NCBI GenBank assembly: GCA_947311845.1
Contig: CAMZMU010000107.1
Location: 14,613,949-14,677,948, forward strand
DNA from: Poa pratensis
Lineage: Eukaryota > Streptophyta > Magnoliopsida > Poales > Poaceae
Length of the DNA stretch: 64,000 nucleotides
Direction: 5' to 3'
In this document: positions 1-11,490 of the stretch, piece by piece
Layout: each line of letters starts with the position of its first letter
Numbering within the stretch: the first letter of the stretch is position 1
Notes under the pieces: model-generated
Seen by the model: the letters and a program-made list of their open reading frames with translations, nothing else
What the model was told of the DNA's origin: nothing
Database searches by the model: none
Position numbers and translations under genes: made by a program

Positions 1-311
1 GAGGTGAAATGAATCACAATCCCAAAGCTTTCTTGCTGAATAACTGAAGCAGAAAAAAGGTTGCCCACCCAGAGCACAAGTAAGCCACCCGATGCTCCAT
101 CCGACGGGATGAAAGCAAAGTTATCAAATCTTTTAGGGGCAAAATTTCTAATATAGCTCAAGGAGAAATCATCACGTTTTGTTTCTTGGAAACACACAAT
201 GGAGGCAAGGCTTTCGTCGATTTTGTTTCGCACCAAAGGCCATTTGTCCTGCATATTGATACCCCTAATATTCCAACACAAAATTCTCCAAATTCTGTTT
301 AACAGATCCAT
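1..311 (-). CDS. LINE ORF2, N-terminal part of the endonuclease domain (partial)
   Basis: An ATG at 311 opens an uninterrupted frame to the window edge (103 codons). The translation starts MDLLNRIWRILCWNIRGIN and later has VRNKIDES and IVCFQETK. These match the start of the exonuclease-endonuclease-phosphatase domain of plant L1 ORF2: the N of CWNIRG and the E of FQETK are the metal-binding positions. In a complete element this domain nicks target DNA and is followed by reverse transcriptase. It is separated from the ORF1 stop by 143 bases. No break is seen in the visible part. Confidence 0.9.
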   Translation of the reverse strand, partial: MDLLNRIWRILCWNIRGINMQDKWPLVRNKIDESLASIVCFQETKRDDFSLSYIRNFAPKRFDNFAFIPSDGASGGLLVLWVGNLFSASVIQQESFGIVIHFT

Positions 312-454
312 AGACACATAACACAGACGGAACAGGCGTGCAAGCCACAGGACAATAAGCAGGAGTACTGACACAACAGACACCAGCAAAGAGACATAGG
401 TTCAGAGAACAGGACACAAAAGTTCAGACATTTGACGCAGCACTAACTATCCAT

Positions 455-3400
455 TTACTGACGTGCTTGGCGAAGACGAGCCTCAGATAACTCCTCAGGA
501 TCGATATGGCACTCCTCTATGCCAATTCGCTGCATCTCGGCCACCTGGAGCACAGCCGGCGGGATGGCACGCCTGGCCGGAGGAGCACGAGACCTAGTAA
601 CATCTGCCAAGGACGTGTGCATAAAGCCAGAATTAAGAAACCGAGGGGAGCGGCGAACTTGAGAGTTTACAAGAGGGGTTTCATTTTTTGTCTTACGAGC
701 ACGAGGGCGAGAGATTGCTGGTTGAGAAGGAACCACAGCCATGTCCTCGGACCTCTGATCAGCAGTGTCAGAACTGTTCTCATTGTCTTCCTGCAGCATA
801 GGATCCTCGACAAAACCCAGGTTCAGCATAGTCCCAGGTGACGGCAGGACAGAATTTCCTGAAGGCAACATCTCAACTTCATCAAGCTCCACAATTCTAG
901 CTACCTTTTTAGGGGGCAGAGCAAAGAAATTCATAGCAGATGCAGTCCTCTTCCCAGCCAAGATAGAAATGCAGGTGAAGTGTTGTGAAAGAGGCACACG
1001 TAAAAGCAAAGGACTAGGGAAAAGAACCCTCTTCACCGCAGCTTGCACAAGAGCAATTTGGACAGAGGTCTCCTTCACAAAAGGAGTCAGACCAAGGACA
1101 GTGGCTTGGGCAAAATGCAGACTATCAATCTGATCAGCAGAAAACAGAGTAGTGGTAGTCCTTCGCAGGATATGATCATGCAGAGCCTGGGCATTAGCAG
1201 CAAACTGAATATCCTCTGACAGAACCATCTGGGAGGTAACAACTTCCTCCACCTCAGATTCAGGGCTACTAATCGAATCAGTCCAAGCTTGCATTGGTGA
1301 GTCAGTGAGATTAGAAGCAGGTGGTGGAACACCCACATGCAGAGGAACACCCTGATCTGCCAGAACTGCTGCAAAATTAACCAGAGGGGGATCAACCAGC
1401 ATGGGAACCACTATATCAGCCTGATTAGCCACCACATTCTGCACATGATCATTGTCCTGGCCATTTAGATCCAACACAACAGCAGCAGCAGGGTTTGCAT
1501 GGTTCAGGTGAGGCACCTGAAGTTGCTGAACATGCAGAGCATGGTGATGACCATGATTATTGAACTGAGCATTGTGAGCCTGGTTTTGCTGGAGCCATCC
1601 CTGCAATTGAACCTGATAAATCTGTTCTGCTGTCACATCAGCCCCATATAAAGGGTGGGGGTTACCATCCTCAGGCTCGGGATCTTCAGGAGGAGGGGGC
1701 ACATCATGAACATGAGCATTCTAATCAGCACTCCTAAGCATGAAAACAGGAACAGTCCAGCTGTGTCGAGCTCCACCAAGTTGAGTGACCACAATACTTC
1801 TAGGCACAAATTTGGGATGCACAATCGAAACCTTAGCCAGAACAGAATTAAGATTTCCACGAGGCTGATGCCAGATCGAAAGGAGACCAAAGTCCTCTAC
1901 CGCCCTATTCATGTAAAAAGTGGTCTGGTAGTCCAAGGGGAAACCAAGGAACAAAATCCAAGTCTCACGACCAAAAGTAGTTAATCGCATATTCCTGGCC
2001 TGATCGTGACGCACAAAAGTGACAGTGGTGATTTCATCCGCCTCGAAGGTGAGGCCAATAGCAGTATCCGCGGACAGAGTATCAGAAATCTTAAATACAC
2101 CTAGCCCAAACGGATGATCATCCCAATGCTGAACAGCACACCCAGATTCATTCAGAAAATCAACCACATCCTGCCTCATCTGTGCCATTTAACTGAATCG
2201 GAACAAATCTATTAGTTTCAGCGATTACCACTCGATCATGTTGCAGCGGCGGCACGGGCGGAACGACGAGCCTTGTCCTGATCAGCCTATCAGCAGGTCC
2301 CTGGTCGATCGTCATTCCATCGGGGAGAAAGGCCAGAGGATTCACCGGGAAGTTCGCCATTGCCTCGTTGGAGCCCAGAAGCAGCTCCGCGTCCGCCTCC
2401 AAAATCGCCTCCGAGGGTTTTACTGTAGCAAGGGGAAGGGAAGGCGGAGGAGTCGAAACGGCAGAGAGAGAATCTCGGTTAGTCCGGAGGAAATCCCCTG
2501 TTTCCATAGCAACCAGAGGTTTCTGTTTCACCCTCCAGATTTTACGGCCCGTACTGGAAATCGGAGGCGGCGTCGAAATTTTTGGCAACCAAATTTTGCG
2601 CAAGGAACGCTGTGGACAGGAGGCCCGCCTGTGGCCCAACTTCTTACAGGCCCAACATTTCACCGCAGCACCCTTACTAATTCCTACGCAGGCCTGGCAC
2701 TTTCGGCCCAGAATTTGGCAATCCTTACAAACGCCCGGGCAATTATCACGCCGATGATCAGCCAAGCTACACCGTGAGCAACGGCCCAACAATTCAAACA
2801 GCAGCTTCTCAGGCGGGAGAACCGGCAGATCTAACGCCACCATAATATCCTCCTCCAAATAATTGGCCGCACGTAAATCATGGATATTTTCAAGCGTTGC
2901 CTTATCAAGCTTTGCAGCGAAATTCCTGACATATTTGTCACCAAAAAATGATTTTTGAATTGATTTCGACGGATCCAAAATAATCGGATCAGGAAAACTG
3001 CCAATAGTAATAACCTCACCGGCGGATCCCAGAACCGGCGACCGAGCCGGCGCTGGCGAGAACGAACAAACTTGATGAAATCAGGAGCACTTTGATCAAG
3101 AGCAGGCTGCGGACCAGCGAAACCAAACTCAATTCATGAGCAGACGAATGATCAGCATGAGCACTTTTAACCAGAAAATCCAGATTTGGCCGAACACGAG
3201 TTGGACTACGCTGGGCAATACTCAGATCTTGCTCTGAAGAAAACCAAGCACCAGACTGATCCACCGAAGGCCGCGGCAACTCGCCTCTAAACAGAGAGAA
3301 ATGACAAACAAAATCCGGCCAGATCCGATCCTTGAGTCCATAGATAAAATGACCAACTTTACTAGAAGCCAGAGAGAACCGAAATCGGCGATCACTAAGT

Positions 3401-3714
3401 TGGAAAACCCGAAAAGCCACATGATCACCACCAATACAGCACTGAAGAGCCAAACCAACGGATTCCTCCGAGAGAGGGAAGGAAGCCGACGTGAAGGAGA
3501 CAACCAGGAAGAACTCCTTTGCGCCTCGGGAGGGAGAGAAGTGAACCGAAGAACCAAACCTCTTACGCACCTGATCCGCCATGGCCAAACCTGGCGAGAA
3601 ATCCCAATGCAGGAGAGCCTCCATGGACGAGAAAGCCTAGAGATCATGGCTGAAGGGGGTGGTGGCGGCGGAGGAGGTGGGAGCGGAGGTGGGAACGGGG
3701 TGGGAGAGAGCCAT
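455..3714 (-). pseudogene. LINE ORF1 (gag-like RNA-binding protein), broken
   Basis: The conserved ORF1 order is present. It has an N-terminal domain (about 3040-3620, including SRGAKEFF and GHFIYGLKDRIWPDF) and two CCHC zinc knuckles near 2680-2780 (CSRCSLADHRRDNC and CWACKKLGHRRASC). An RRM/DUF4283-like segment follows at 1721-2188, then a long low-complexity C-terminus rich in His, Pro and Val with a basic RRSPRF stretch. The probable start is the ATG at 3714. It is interrupted by an in-frame TAG at 3637-3639, a frame change between about 3016 and 3083, another at about 2160-2188, and an in-frame TAG at 1721-1723. ORF1 proteins bind the element RNA; this copy would not make a full-length one. 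Confidence 0.8.
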
Positions 3715-3747
3715 TGTTCTTCCTTTGCTGACAAGATACTACAGACA

Positions 3748-4334
3748 GAACAATTGTTTCTATACGAGATAAATGGAATACATTTTACACGGCGAACCAA
3801 GATAAAAAGAGTACCAACCAAAACAGTGGTGTCCGCTTTGATGCAGCAAACAACAAAGGGACAAAGGTCACATATTATGGTTACATAGAGCAGATATGGG
3901 AACTTGACTATGGACCTTCGTTCAAGGTACCTTTGTTCTGGTGCAAATGGTTCAACCTGAAAGGCGGGGTAAACGTAGACCCAAAGTACGGAATGACTAC
4001 AGTGGATCTCAAGAATCTTGGATACAACAACGAACCATTCGTCCTAGCCAAAGACGTGGCTCAGGTTTTCTATGTCAAGGACATGTCTTCCAGACCGATA
4101 AAGAGAAAAGACAAGGAAGCGAATACACCATATGATGAGCCAAAACGCCACATAGTTCTTTCAGGAAAAAGAAACATCGTGGGAGTGGAGGACAAGACAG
4201 ACATGTCTGAAGATTACAATAAGTTTGATGAAATCCGGCCCTTCGCAGTGAAAACTGACCCAAGCCTCTTGTTAAATGTAGAAGTTTGTCCATGGCTACG
4301 ACCCAAACAGAAGAAAGTGACAGGCAGAAAGTAG
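3748..4334 (+). pseudogene. CACTA transposase (TNPD) C-terminal DUF4216 fragment
   Basis: The translation reads YEINGIHF, then NSGVRF, YYGYIEQIWELDYG and PLFWCKWFNLKGG. This is the signature of the DUF4216 domain at the C-terminus of plant CACTA transposases. The frame changes once near 3782-3786, where one extra base would join the two halves. The tail (KFDEIRPFAVKTDP) is also typical and ends at TAG 4332-4334. The N-terminal and catalytic parts are missing from the window, being displaced by the LINE on the left. Confidence 0.85.
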
Positions 4335-5759
4335 AAGAAGATTGTCCATGGAGGACAAGATAAGAATGTTGGTGCTGATGTGTAATAATGTATGAAACGG
4401 ACATGCTCCTTACATAAAGGTTTAATACATTCCATAGAATGCATTACATAAAAGGTTTAATACATTTGCCCGGTTCTCGCGTTCGTGGCTAGGAATGGTG
4501 GATTAGGGTTTACCCCGTCGGCGACAATATATAAAGACCTCCAGGGCAGCGCTTGGGGAAGACACGTGGCTAGGGCAGCGCTGGGGGAGGACACGTGTCG
4601 TGACCGCAAAGCCCGACTTTACCAACCGGGACTAAAGAAGCACACGGATCGTGTGTTTCTTTCGAGCGCTTGTGAGCCGTTGGATCAGGGGTGTGTTTCT
4701 TTTGAGGGCTTGTGAGCCGTTGGATCAGGGGTGTGTTTCTAGTCCCGGGCCGTGATACCACCCGGGACTAAAGGGGCCATGACCCTATATATAGCCCCCT
4801 CCCGGGCACTCACGGCACTCATTGTAGTTCAGTTTGGTATTCAAAGCATTCGGACTCCCTGCATACGCCCAACGCTGCATTTTGATATGCGGGCACTCAC
4901 GAGCCAGCGTTGGGCTGTATGCAGGAGAAACCGTGTGTTTTGTTCTATCTAGAAAATCCTTCAGTTCGTCGACCGAATACAAAACATTCCAGCGTCACTC
5001 GGAGAGGCATCTTTGGGCAACCAGCGGCAAGACGTCTCTGATGACCTGCGACCGTTCCAAACGGTTGCAGATCATCAGAGATGTCTTGCCGGACGGTTGT
5101 AGATCATCAGAGTCGTCTTACCGCTGCTTGGATCAAAGTGGCGCTCAAACCTAGGACAAGGGTGCTGCGTCGTCGAAGGGGAAGGGTGTTGCGTCGTCGA
5201 AAGGCAGGAGTGATGCGGGAGGCTGCGTCGATGGTAGATGAATTTTATTTTTCTAATTTGCAGAGGTTTCGCCGGAGAAGGTAGGCACTATAAGATTTTA
5301 TATTTTATGGCTCCACCAGGTGCCGCCGTACCTCCACCTGTCGCGGAAAAGTGTTGATATATTATTGTAAAGAAGATGGATTCAAACATGTGGTGTTGTA
5401 ATAAAATTTGTATAGATTTGTTGAAGAAAAGATGTTCATGTGTTTGATTGTTTGATATTATATGTATATATCTTGTATTGCTATCATTTGATATGATTTA
5501 TTCCTTTTTGTTATGAAACATCTAAAAATAAACATTGAACATTTGAATTAAATCAATAAATATAAAAGAAATAAGAAAATATATGATTTTCATAAATATT
5601 GGAACATTTAAATTAAATATAAAAGAAAAAAGAAACTTGATACAAACAATACAAAAACATGTAAAAGAAACAGAAATAGAAATAACAATTAAATCAATAG
5701 ATATAAAAGAAACAGAATAAGAAAACAGAAATAAAAACAAGGAAAAAAAAGAAGGAAAA
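4335..5759 (+). other. Spacer between the two CACTA-A genes, with subterminal-type repeats
   Basis: No coding sequence is supported here. Between about 4640 and 4780 there are repeated motifs of the type ACCGGGACTAAA and AGTCCCGG, and a 34-bp segment is directly duplicated (the GTGTGTTTCTTT...GGATCAGG units near 4655-4740). TATATATA occurs at about 4784-4791 and could be a promoter. From 5380 to 5760 the DNA is AT-rich. The motif resemblance to the 3' end of the element suggests binding sites for the element's own DNA-binding protein, or the end of an older related copy; I found no CACTA terminus here. Confidence 0.5.
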
Positions 5760-5930
5760 AGGCCTTTCATCTCGGTTGGTAAAACCAACCGGGACAAAGG
5801 CCTGCTGGGCTTCGCGCGCAAATTTTCGTGGCCCAGACAGAACTTTGGTCCCGGTTGGTGTTACCAACCGGGATGAAAGGGTCTTCCATCCCGGTTCGTG
5901 GCTGGAACCGGGATGAAAGGTCTTTTCCGT
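5755..5930. repeat. Subterminal inverted-repeat cluster upstream of the second CACTA-A gene
   Basis: Three hairpin-forming units occur in a row: arms of the type CGGTTGGT and ACCAACCG around 5770-5795 and 5846-5872, and CCCGGTTC with GAACCGGG around 5890-5912, each bordered by CTTT or AAAG. The same hairpins, preceded by the same A-rich tract, occur at 11290-11470. In En/Spm elements such motifs are binding sites for the TNPA-type protein. Here they also sit directly upstream of the GC-rich leader of the second gene, so they could act in autoregulation (inference). Confidence 0.6.
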
Positions 5931-5979
5931 GTTGATTTGGGTGGCTTCGCCCCAAATTTTCCCCAAGTCATTCTTCTTC

Positions 5980-7109
5980 GCCTCTCCACCTCCACGACGA
6001 CGACGCCGACGCCGCCAGGCTGCTCCGCCCTCCTGTGCCGCCGCCGCCGCCTCCTCCGGCCGTCGTGCTGCTCCGGCCGCGCCCCTGACGCCGCGCCCCC
6101 GACCCCGCCGCAGCCGCACCTCTCCCGACGCCGCGGCCTGGCTCCTCCGACGCCGCGCCCCGACCCCGCCGTAGTTGCACCTCCCCCGACGCCGCGGCCC
6201 GGCTCCTCTGCCCCGACGCCGTGCCCCGACCCGCCGCGGCCGCACCTCCCTGACGACGCCGCGGCCTGGACCCCGCCTCGGCCGCACCTCCTCCGATCCT
6301 CTGCCGCGCCCCGACCCCGCCGTGGCCGCCTCCTCCCCTGCCTCGCCGTGCCCCTCCCCGACGCGCCCGGCCCCGGCCCTGGCTCCTCCTCTGCATCGGG
6401 CTGCCCCGCCGCCGATCCTCCCCTGCCTCGCGACCTCCTCCTCTGCATTACAGAGGTAAGTTTTTTTTGCATAGTTTTTTAGATGATTTTATTAGATGCA
6501 AATTAAATTGTAGGAAATATGATGCAAATTTTATTAGATGCAAATTTTAGATGATTTTGTTAGATGATGCTATAGGTTTAGGAAATATTGTGTTAGGAAA
6601 TATTTTTTAGTTTTAGGAAATATTGTAGGATTTTAGTGTAGTTTGTAAATTATGCAAAATGCAAAATTGTATGAAGTGTTAGGTTAGTGTTAGGAAATTA
6701 TGCAAAATGCAAAATTATATGAAGTGTTAGGTTAGTGTTAGGAAATTATGCAAAATGCAAAATGCAAAATCTAGTGTTAAAAATATGTGAGCAATTAAAC
6801 TTAGCAAATTTAGGTTTGTTTTAAAAAATTAGGGTTATGCTAATGCTAGCATTGTTACAATTTTGCTAAGTAATTTGCTAAGTAATTGCTATAATTTTGC
6901 TAAGTAATTTGCTATAATTTTGCTAAGTAATTGCAAATAGAAGTAATTTTGCTAAGTAATTTGCTATAATTTTGCTAAGTAATTGCTATAATTTTGCTAA
7001 GTAATTGCAAATAGAAGTAATTTTGCTAAGTAATTGCTATAATTTTGCTTTCAAATTTTCAAAGATGCAAATTTTAAGATTCATATTCTTGTTACAAAAT
7101 TGATTGCAG
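5980..7109 (+). other. GC-rich 5' leader exon and first intron of the CACTA-A second gene
   Basis: About 5980-6455 is very GC-rich (CCGCCG-type low complexity, long frames in several phases that look like artefacts). It ends at a good donor, GTAAGT at 6456. The intron runs to an acceptor TTGATTGCAG ending at 7109, and the coding ATG lies 17 bases further at 7126. Inside the intron, 6850-7055 is a degenerate tandem repeat of TTGCTAAGTAATTGC-like units. The exon boundaries are inferred from consensus only. Confidence 0.6.
6850..7055. repeat. AT-rich tandem microrepeat in intron
   Basis: Units containing TTTTGCTAAGTAATT recur about nine times with spacers such as GCTATAA and GCAAATAGAAG. It lies entirely inside the predicted leader intron of the CACTA-A second gene. 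No function is evident. Confidence 0.7.
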
Positions 7110-7125
7110 GGACATCGAGTTACAT

Positions 7126-10100
7126 ATGGATCCAAATTTTCCGGAGCTTGACATAGAGGTTGAAGAGCAAATGGATCCACTTTATCCGGACGTCGGCGCT
7201 AGAGACGAGGAGGAGGAAGAACGTATGTGTATGCTTATAGCTGGACGTGCAGCAGCGCCTGTCGGTGACGAAGATGCTGTAAATTTAGATGACTTCAGCT
7301 CCCAATTTCTGAACGACTCCGGTGAGGGAGTTGAAGAAGGAGAAATTTGTAGAGATAATGAAGTGACCTTAAGAAACTCCGGCGAGGTATATTAAGCCTC
7401 TGTTGATCGATCACACCACATGTATTATTTGAGTTGTATTGCGTTTATTAACGAATCAATTTTTTCTTTTAGCCCTCTGGATCGAGCAAATCATCCGCAT
7501 CTAAAGGGTCGAAAGGGAAGAAACGAGGCCCGTCGAAGCCGATGAAGGATGGTCAAAGGGTTATATTCGACATAGTGTCTGCTGATGGCGAACCGTTGGA
7601 ACCCTTAGAGTGCCGCCGCAAATATATAAATCAATGCGGAGTTTCTGTTAGGGACTTGGTACCGATCACATTTCAAGAATGGAATAAGCCGAAGGACTTG
7701 ACCAAGGCACTTACTTATGTCGACGACCACACAAAAGAGTTGCTTTGGGAGAGGATCTTGACAAAGGTCACCCTACCGCCAGATGTTGAAAACAACAAGC
7801 GGTGGAAGGATAAATTCATGGAGTGGACTTTTAAGAAGATGGCCGAACAATTCCGGACTTTTAAGAAAAATTTATGGAGCAGTTATTTAGAAGAGAAGGA
7901 AAAAGATCCAGATTATACTCCTGAATTCACTGGAGCACAAGTGAAGTTAAAAGCCCAGTGGCCCATATTTAAGAGGCAAAGAGAATCGGACGCCGCTGTG
8001 GCCCGATCGAATCAAAACAAGTTAAATGCTGCGAAGAAGATATATCACCACACTTTGGGGGCAGGTGGGTACAAGGCTGCCGTGCCTAAGTGGGAAGCCT
8101 TCGAAGCACGACTGCTTGATAACGGGATCAGGCCACAGACAAAGGACTGGCCCGATAGGTCCAAGTTTTGGTTGTTCGCGCATGGGGCAGGGTTGGACCC
8201 TGTGTCAGGGAAGATTGTTGCTCAGGGAAAATGGGCGGACAAAATTGTGTTTATAACCAAAGAACTTGAGAAGGCAATAGAGCTAGTTCGCAAAGGACTG
8301 TACAAAGTAGACAGAGAGAAAGACGAGCTGTCACTCGCACTCGGGAATCCTGAGAAAGTTGGACGATGTCGAGGCTATGGATCCGGAGTTAGTTGGTATA
8401 AAGGTTTTCCGGCAGACGCTGATACTTATAGAAGCCGTGAGAGAAAGAAGAAGGAGGACAGAGACCGGTTATCGGCATTGGAACAAAAAGTGCAGCAGAT
8501 GCAGCATGACCTTATTAGTCAGAAAAAGGCATCTCAGCAGGAGATAGAAGGTCCTGAAGCCGCCCCATCTGATCAGCGGAAAAGCAGCGTGGGTTCCACG
8601 CAGCTACAACATTCTGAACACGAACCGGCGTCAGCTCACTACCCCGTGGATGATATCACAGAGAAGACAGACTGTGAGCTACATAGCACGATGAAGAACA
8701 TGTCCTTCAAGGTGGCGGTCGGCTATGTTTTACCAAATGAGCCTGGAGCAACATACCATAACGGCCCAATTGCAGCTGGCTATTATCGTGTCGCGGTGGA
8801 TGACATTGAGCCGTTATATGCTGATCTGAGTCTTGACATTCCTGGAGGTGACGGCGAGAAGACACTCGGAGAAGCCAAGAAGAACATCATTCTCTGGAAG
8901 AAGGAACACATCGTGTTTCCAAACTTGCCGCCAAGGGCACCAACTTCTCCGACTAGCACTCCCCCAACTCCTCCGAGTAGCGGTCCTCCCTCACCTCAAG
9001 ATCCACCCTCCCCACATCAAGATCCCTCCTCCCCACATCAAGATCCACCCTCCCCACGTCGTGACGACGATCAGGACCCCAGCGCGAGTCCATCGCCCGC
9101 GCGGTCGCAGCAAGAGAGTACTGTGCGCACTGTTTCACGCAAGCTAAAGTACCCGTCGACATATACACAGAGGTGCAGTTTAAACTACCCGCAAGAAACT
9201 CGAGAGGAACGCGAGTTGCTAAAGCCTCTTCCAAAGAGAGCTTATGACTTGACTCCAGATGAACTCGAGAGGGAGGTGCGGGCTGATGTGAAAAAACAAT
9301 TGGGACCGAAGCGGCGCCCGCCAAAGGAGGTGATACCACCGGAAAAAGTTGAAACTTTATTGAAGAACTTATCGAGTGGACCGCCGCCACAACCACCTAG
9401 TCCGCCTAGCGACTACGACCGTACTCTGGGCAAGGTAATTCGTGAAGAGAAGGAGAAGCAGACGGAGTCATTTCTTAGAAAGAAAGAGCAGATCAAGATG
9501 GCAGCAGAGAAGGAGAAGCAGGAGAAGGAGGCGGCATTTCGCCTAAAGAGGCAGCAGATGAAGAAATCCGGGAAACAAGTGCCCCAGCTTGGAGAACAGC
9601 CAAATCAGTCGGTCCCCGCGTTCAAGGTGATGCCCGATAAGGTAGTAGACCAAGGCACTTTTCGTATAGAGGACCCATACCCCACAGAGTATGAGTATGC
9701 ATGGCAATATGTCTACGGGAGCACCCTGGTCAGACCTGAGCTCGTCAACTCTCTGACGACACAACTGCGCCGTTTGCATACGTGGTATGAGCATGCCGTA
9801 GAGGCCAAACATGATGCTTTCTGGGTTTCAGTCAAGAAAGAGCATTTCCAATTCCAGGATGACTCGATGTATGTGCCGTTTTCGGAAATTTTTCAATTAT
9901 TCAACCAAGACTCCCTCGACAAAGCCCTCGTCAGTTTGTATTGTTTGTAAGTGATTTAGTTTTGCAATTTAATTAAGTCTCTAGCTCAGCTCGTTCGTTG
10001 TGAATTATCTAACTATATTATTATGTATGCAGAATGAAGATCACTGAATGCAGAAACCGCGTCTTTAGTATTGGGTTCATTGACCCATATTTCTTTCATT

Positions 10101-11023
10101 CAGTTGTCGTCAAGTACAATGCCGAAGTCATAGAGAATAACTTGCTCAAGTGTTTAGTGAGGCAAAATACCTGCGAAGAAATACTTTTTCCTTACAACTT
10201 CTCGTGAGTGTTATTTTACCTCTTCTATCCATTCTATTTTGCTTACTCCTTGTTTTTAGTGTAGTCGATGAATCATGGACATATAAACGTGTGCAGAGAC
10301 CACTGGATTTTGCTAATCATTAGAGTTGACCAAGGAGTCGTTCAAGTCATGGACTCGTTAAGGAAAAGTATGGACTTGTGGGACGACCTGAAAGAAATTC
10401 TTGACAAGTAATTTCAGTCATCATCACTCTATATCGACCTCTTTCGTTCATTTTGTGATATCAACTAATTAATAACTCATTTCATTATTTTCTTCTGCCG
10501 GGCAGGGTTTGGGAACGGTTTAAGAAGAAGGTTAAAGGGAAATGGGAAGATAAGCTGTATTTTTATGAAACCAACGTAAGTATAGTAGTACATATATATG
10601 TCTGCGCAACTATTTAATTTCAGTTTCAATACCATTATCATGCTTGATTGTTATTTTGATTAAATTCTTTTTTTTGTAAAGTGGTGTATGAAGCAGGCAC
10701 AAGGGACAAATTTATGTGCCTACTACGTTTTCGAGTACATTCGTCTTTTTGTCACTGAGCGGAATAGACAAACCAGAACTGCAAACGTATGTATACAATA
10801 TTCAAATATTAGGTTGAATTTCATTCATAAATTAATTTATGATGATTTCAAACACCTCACACATATATTTCTTATATTGATCTAGATGGAAAAAGATCGG
10901 GACAAGCTACTACCACAGCTGCGCCTAAAAGCAATTCAAGAGGAATTGGCGGGATTTTTGAACAGGGAGGTCCTGAACAAAAACGGAGAATTTTATCACG
11001 GTGATACTTATTGTATTCCGTAG
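7126..11023 (+). CDS. CACTA-A second gene: TNPA-like / Transposase_24 protein with C-terminal Ulp1 (C48) protease domain
   Basis: Seven exons are predicted: 7126-7386, 7473-9946, 10033-10203, 10297-10407, 10506-10575, 10682-10786 and 10886-11023. All introns are GT-AG and the frame stays open, giving 1,109 residues. Order: acidic N-terminus; the plant En/Spm-type Transposase_24 region (residues about 150-400, with WPDRSKFWLF and LGNPEKVGRCRGYG); a coiled coil; a DUF8039-like segment (about 490-570, with GYYRVAVDDIEPLY); proline-rich repeats; charged helices; then a cysteine-protease fold. Catalytic candidates are His971 (DHWILL), Asp988 (VMDSL), Gln1036 and Cys1041 (GTNLCAYYV). Ulp1 enzymes cleave SUMO-like substrates; the role in transposition is unknown. 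The reading frame is intact, unlike nearly everything around it. Exon joins are inferred from splice consensus and frame. Confidence 0.8.
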
Positions 11024-11293
11024 AGAAACATGCTTTCGGTGTAGTAGCTGTCCGTCCTTGACGTGTGAGAAACATGCTTTCGGTGTAGTATAAACTCCCG
11101 GCCATGCATGTATGTTATGAATCATACTCCCGGTCATTAATTATGTGTATGACTTTATGTATATGATTACTTATTATGTGTATGACTTTATGTGTTTGTA
11201 TGATTACTTATTATGTGTTTTCTACTAGTGAAAAAAAAACGAAACAAAAAGCAAACAAAAAAACGAAACTAAAATATAAAAAAAAAGCAGAAA
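11024..11293 (+). other. 3' flank of CACTA-A second gene with internal terminus-like motif
   Basis: After the stop there is AT-rich DNA with short repeats of TTATGTGTATGACTTTATG. At 11217-11230 stands GTTTTCTACTAGTG, identical over 14 bases to the true element end at 11477-11490. It is followed by an A-rich tract like the one that precedes the subterminal hairpins at 5700-5760. Confidence 0.6.
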
Positions 11294-11490
11294 CACTTTG
11301 GTCCCGGTTGGTAATACCAACCGGGACCAAAGGTTCCCGGGCGTGGCGCGCGCAGCGCTGCCCACGTGGGACACTTTGGTCGCGGGTCGTGGACACCCGG
11401 GACCAAAGAGCCCCCCCCTAGTAGTCCCGGGTCCAGAACCGGGACGAAAGGCCCTCTGGACCGCGACTAAAGGTCGGTTTTCTACTAGTG
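11294..11490. repeat. CACTA-A 3' subterminal repeats and terminal inverted repeat
   Basis: Hairpins of the type TTTGGTCCCGGTTGGT / ACCAACCGGGACCAAA are followed by degenerate copies up to 11470. The terminus TTTTCTACTAGTG ends at 11490. Beyond it the sequence changes to non-repetitive DNA starting GTAGG. Confidence 0.8.

Larger units (their letters stand above)
1..3735 (-). mobile_element. L1-type LINE, 5' portion (continues beyond the left edge)
   Basis: Read on the minus strand this runs from a short leader near 3715-3735 through ORF1 to the first third of the ORF2 endonuclease at the left edge. The layout (zinc-knuckle ORF1, then an apurinic-type endonuclease/RT ORF2) is that of plant L1 non-LTR retrotransposons. 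The DNA to its right resumes in the DUF4216 region of a CACTA transposase, so the LINE probably inserted into that gene. The exact 5' junction is uncertain by about 20 bases, and the poly-A end and target-site duplication lie outside the window. Confidence 0.85.
3748..11490 (+). mobile_element. CACTA-A (En/Spm-type DNA transposon), 3' part
   Basis: The element shows a transposase C-terminus, a spacer, a large second gene, subterminal repeats built on CCGGGACCAAAG-like motifs, and a 3' terminus ending TTCTACTAGTG at 11490. The reverse complement of that end starts CACTA, as the superfamily requires. The left terminus is not in the window; it is presumably beyond the LINE that interrupts the transposase gene. 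The order (transposase first, TNPA-like gene second) is usual for grass CACTA elements. The 3-bp target duplication cannot be checked because only one end is visible. Confidence 0.85.

Noticed and set aside
5898..6482. Several overlapping GC-rich frames on both strands (Pro-, Arg- or Ala-rich)
   Set aside because: They come from CCG/CGC low complexity in the leader exon of the CACTA-A gene, are open in many phases at once and contain no domain.
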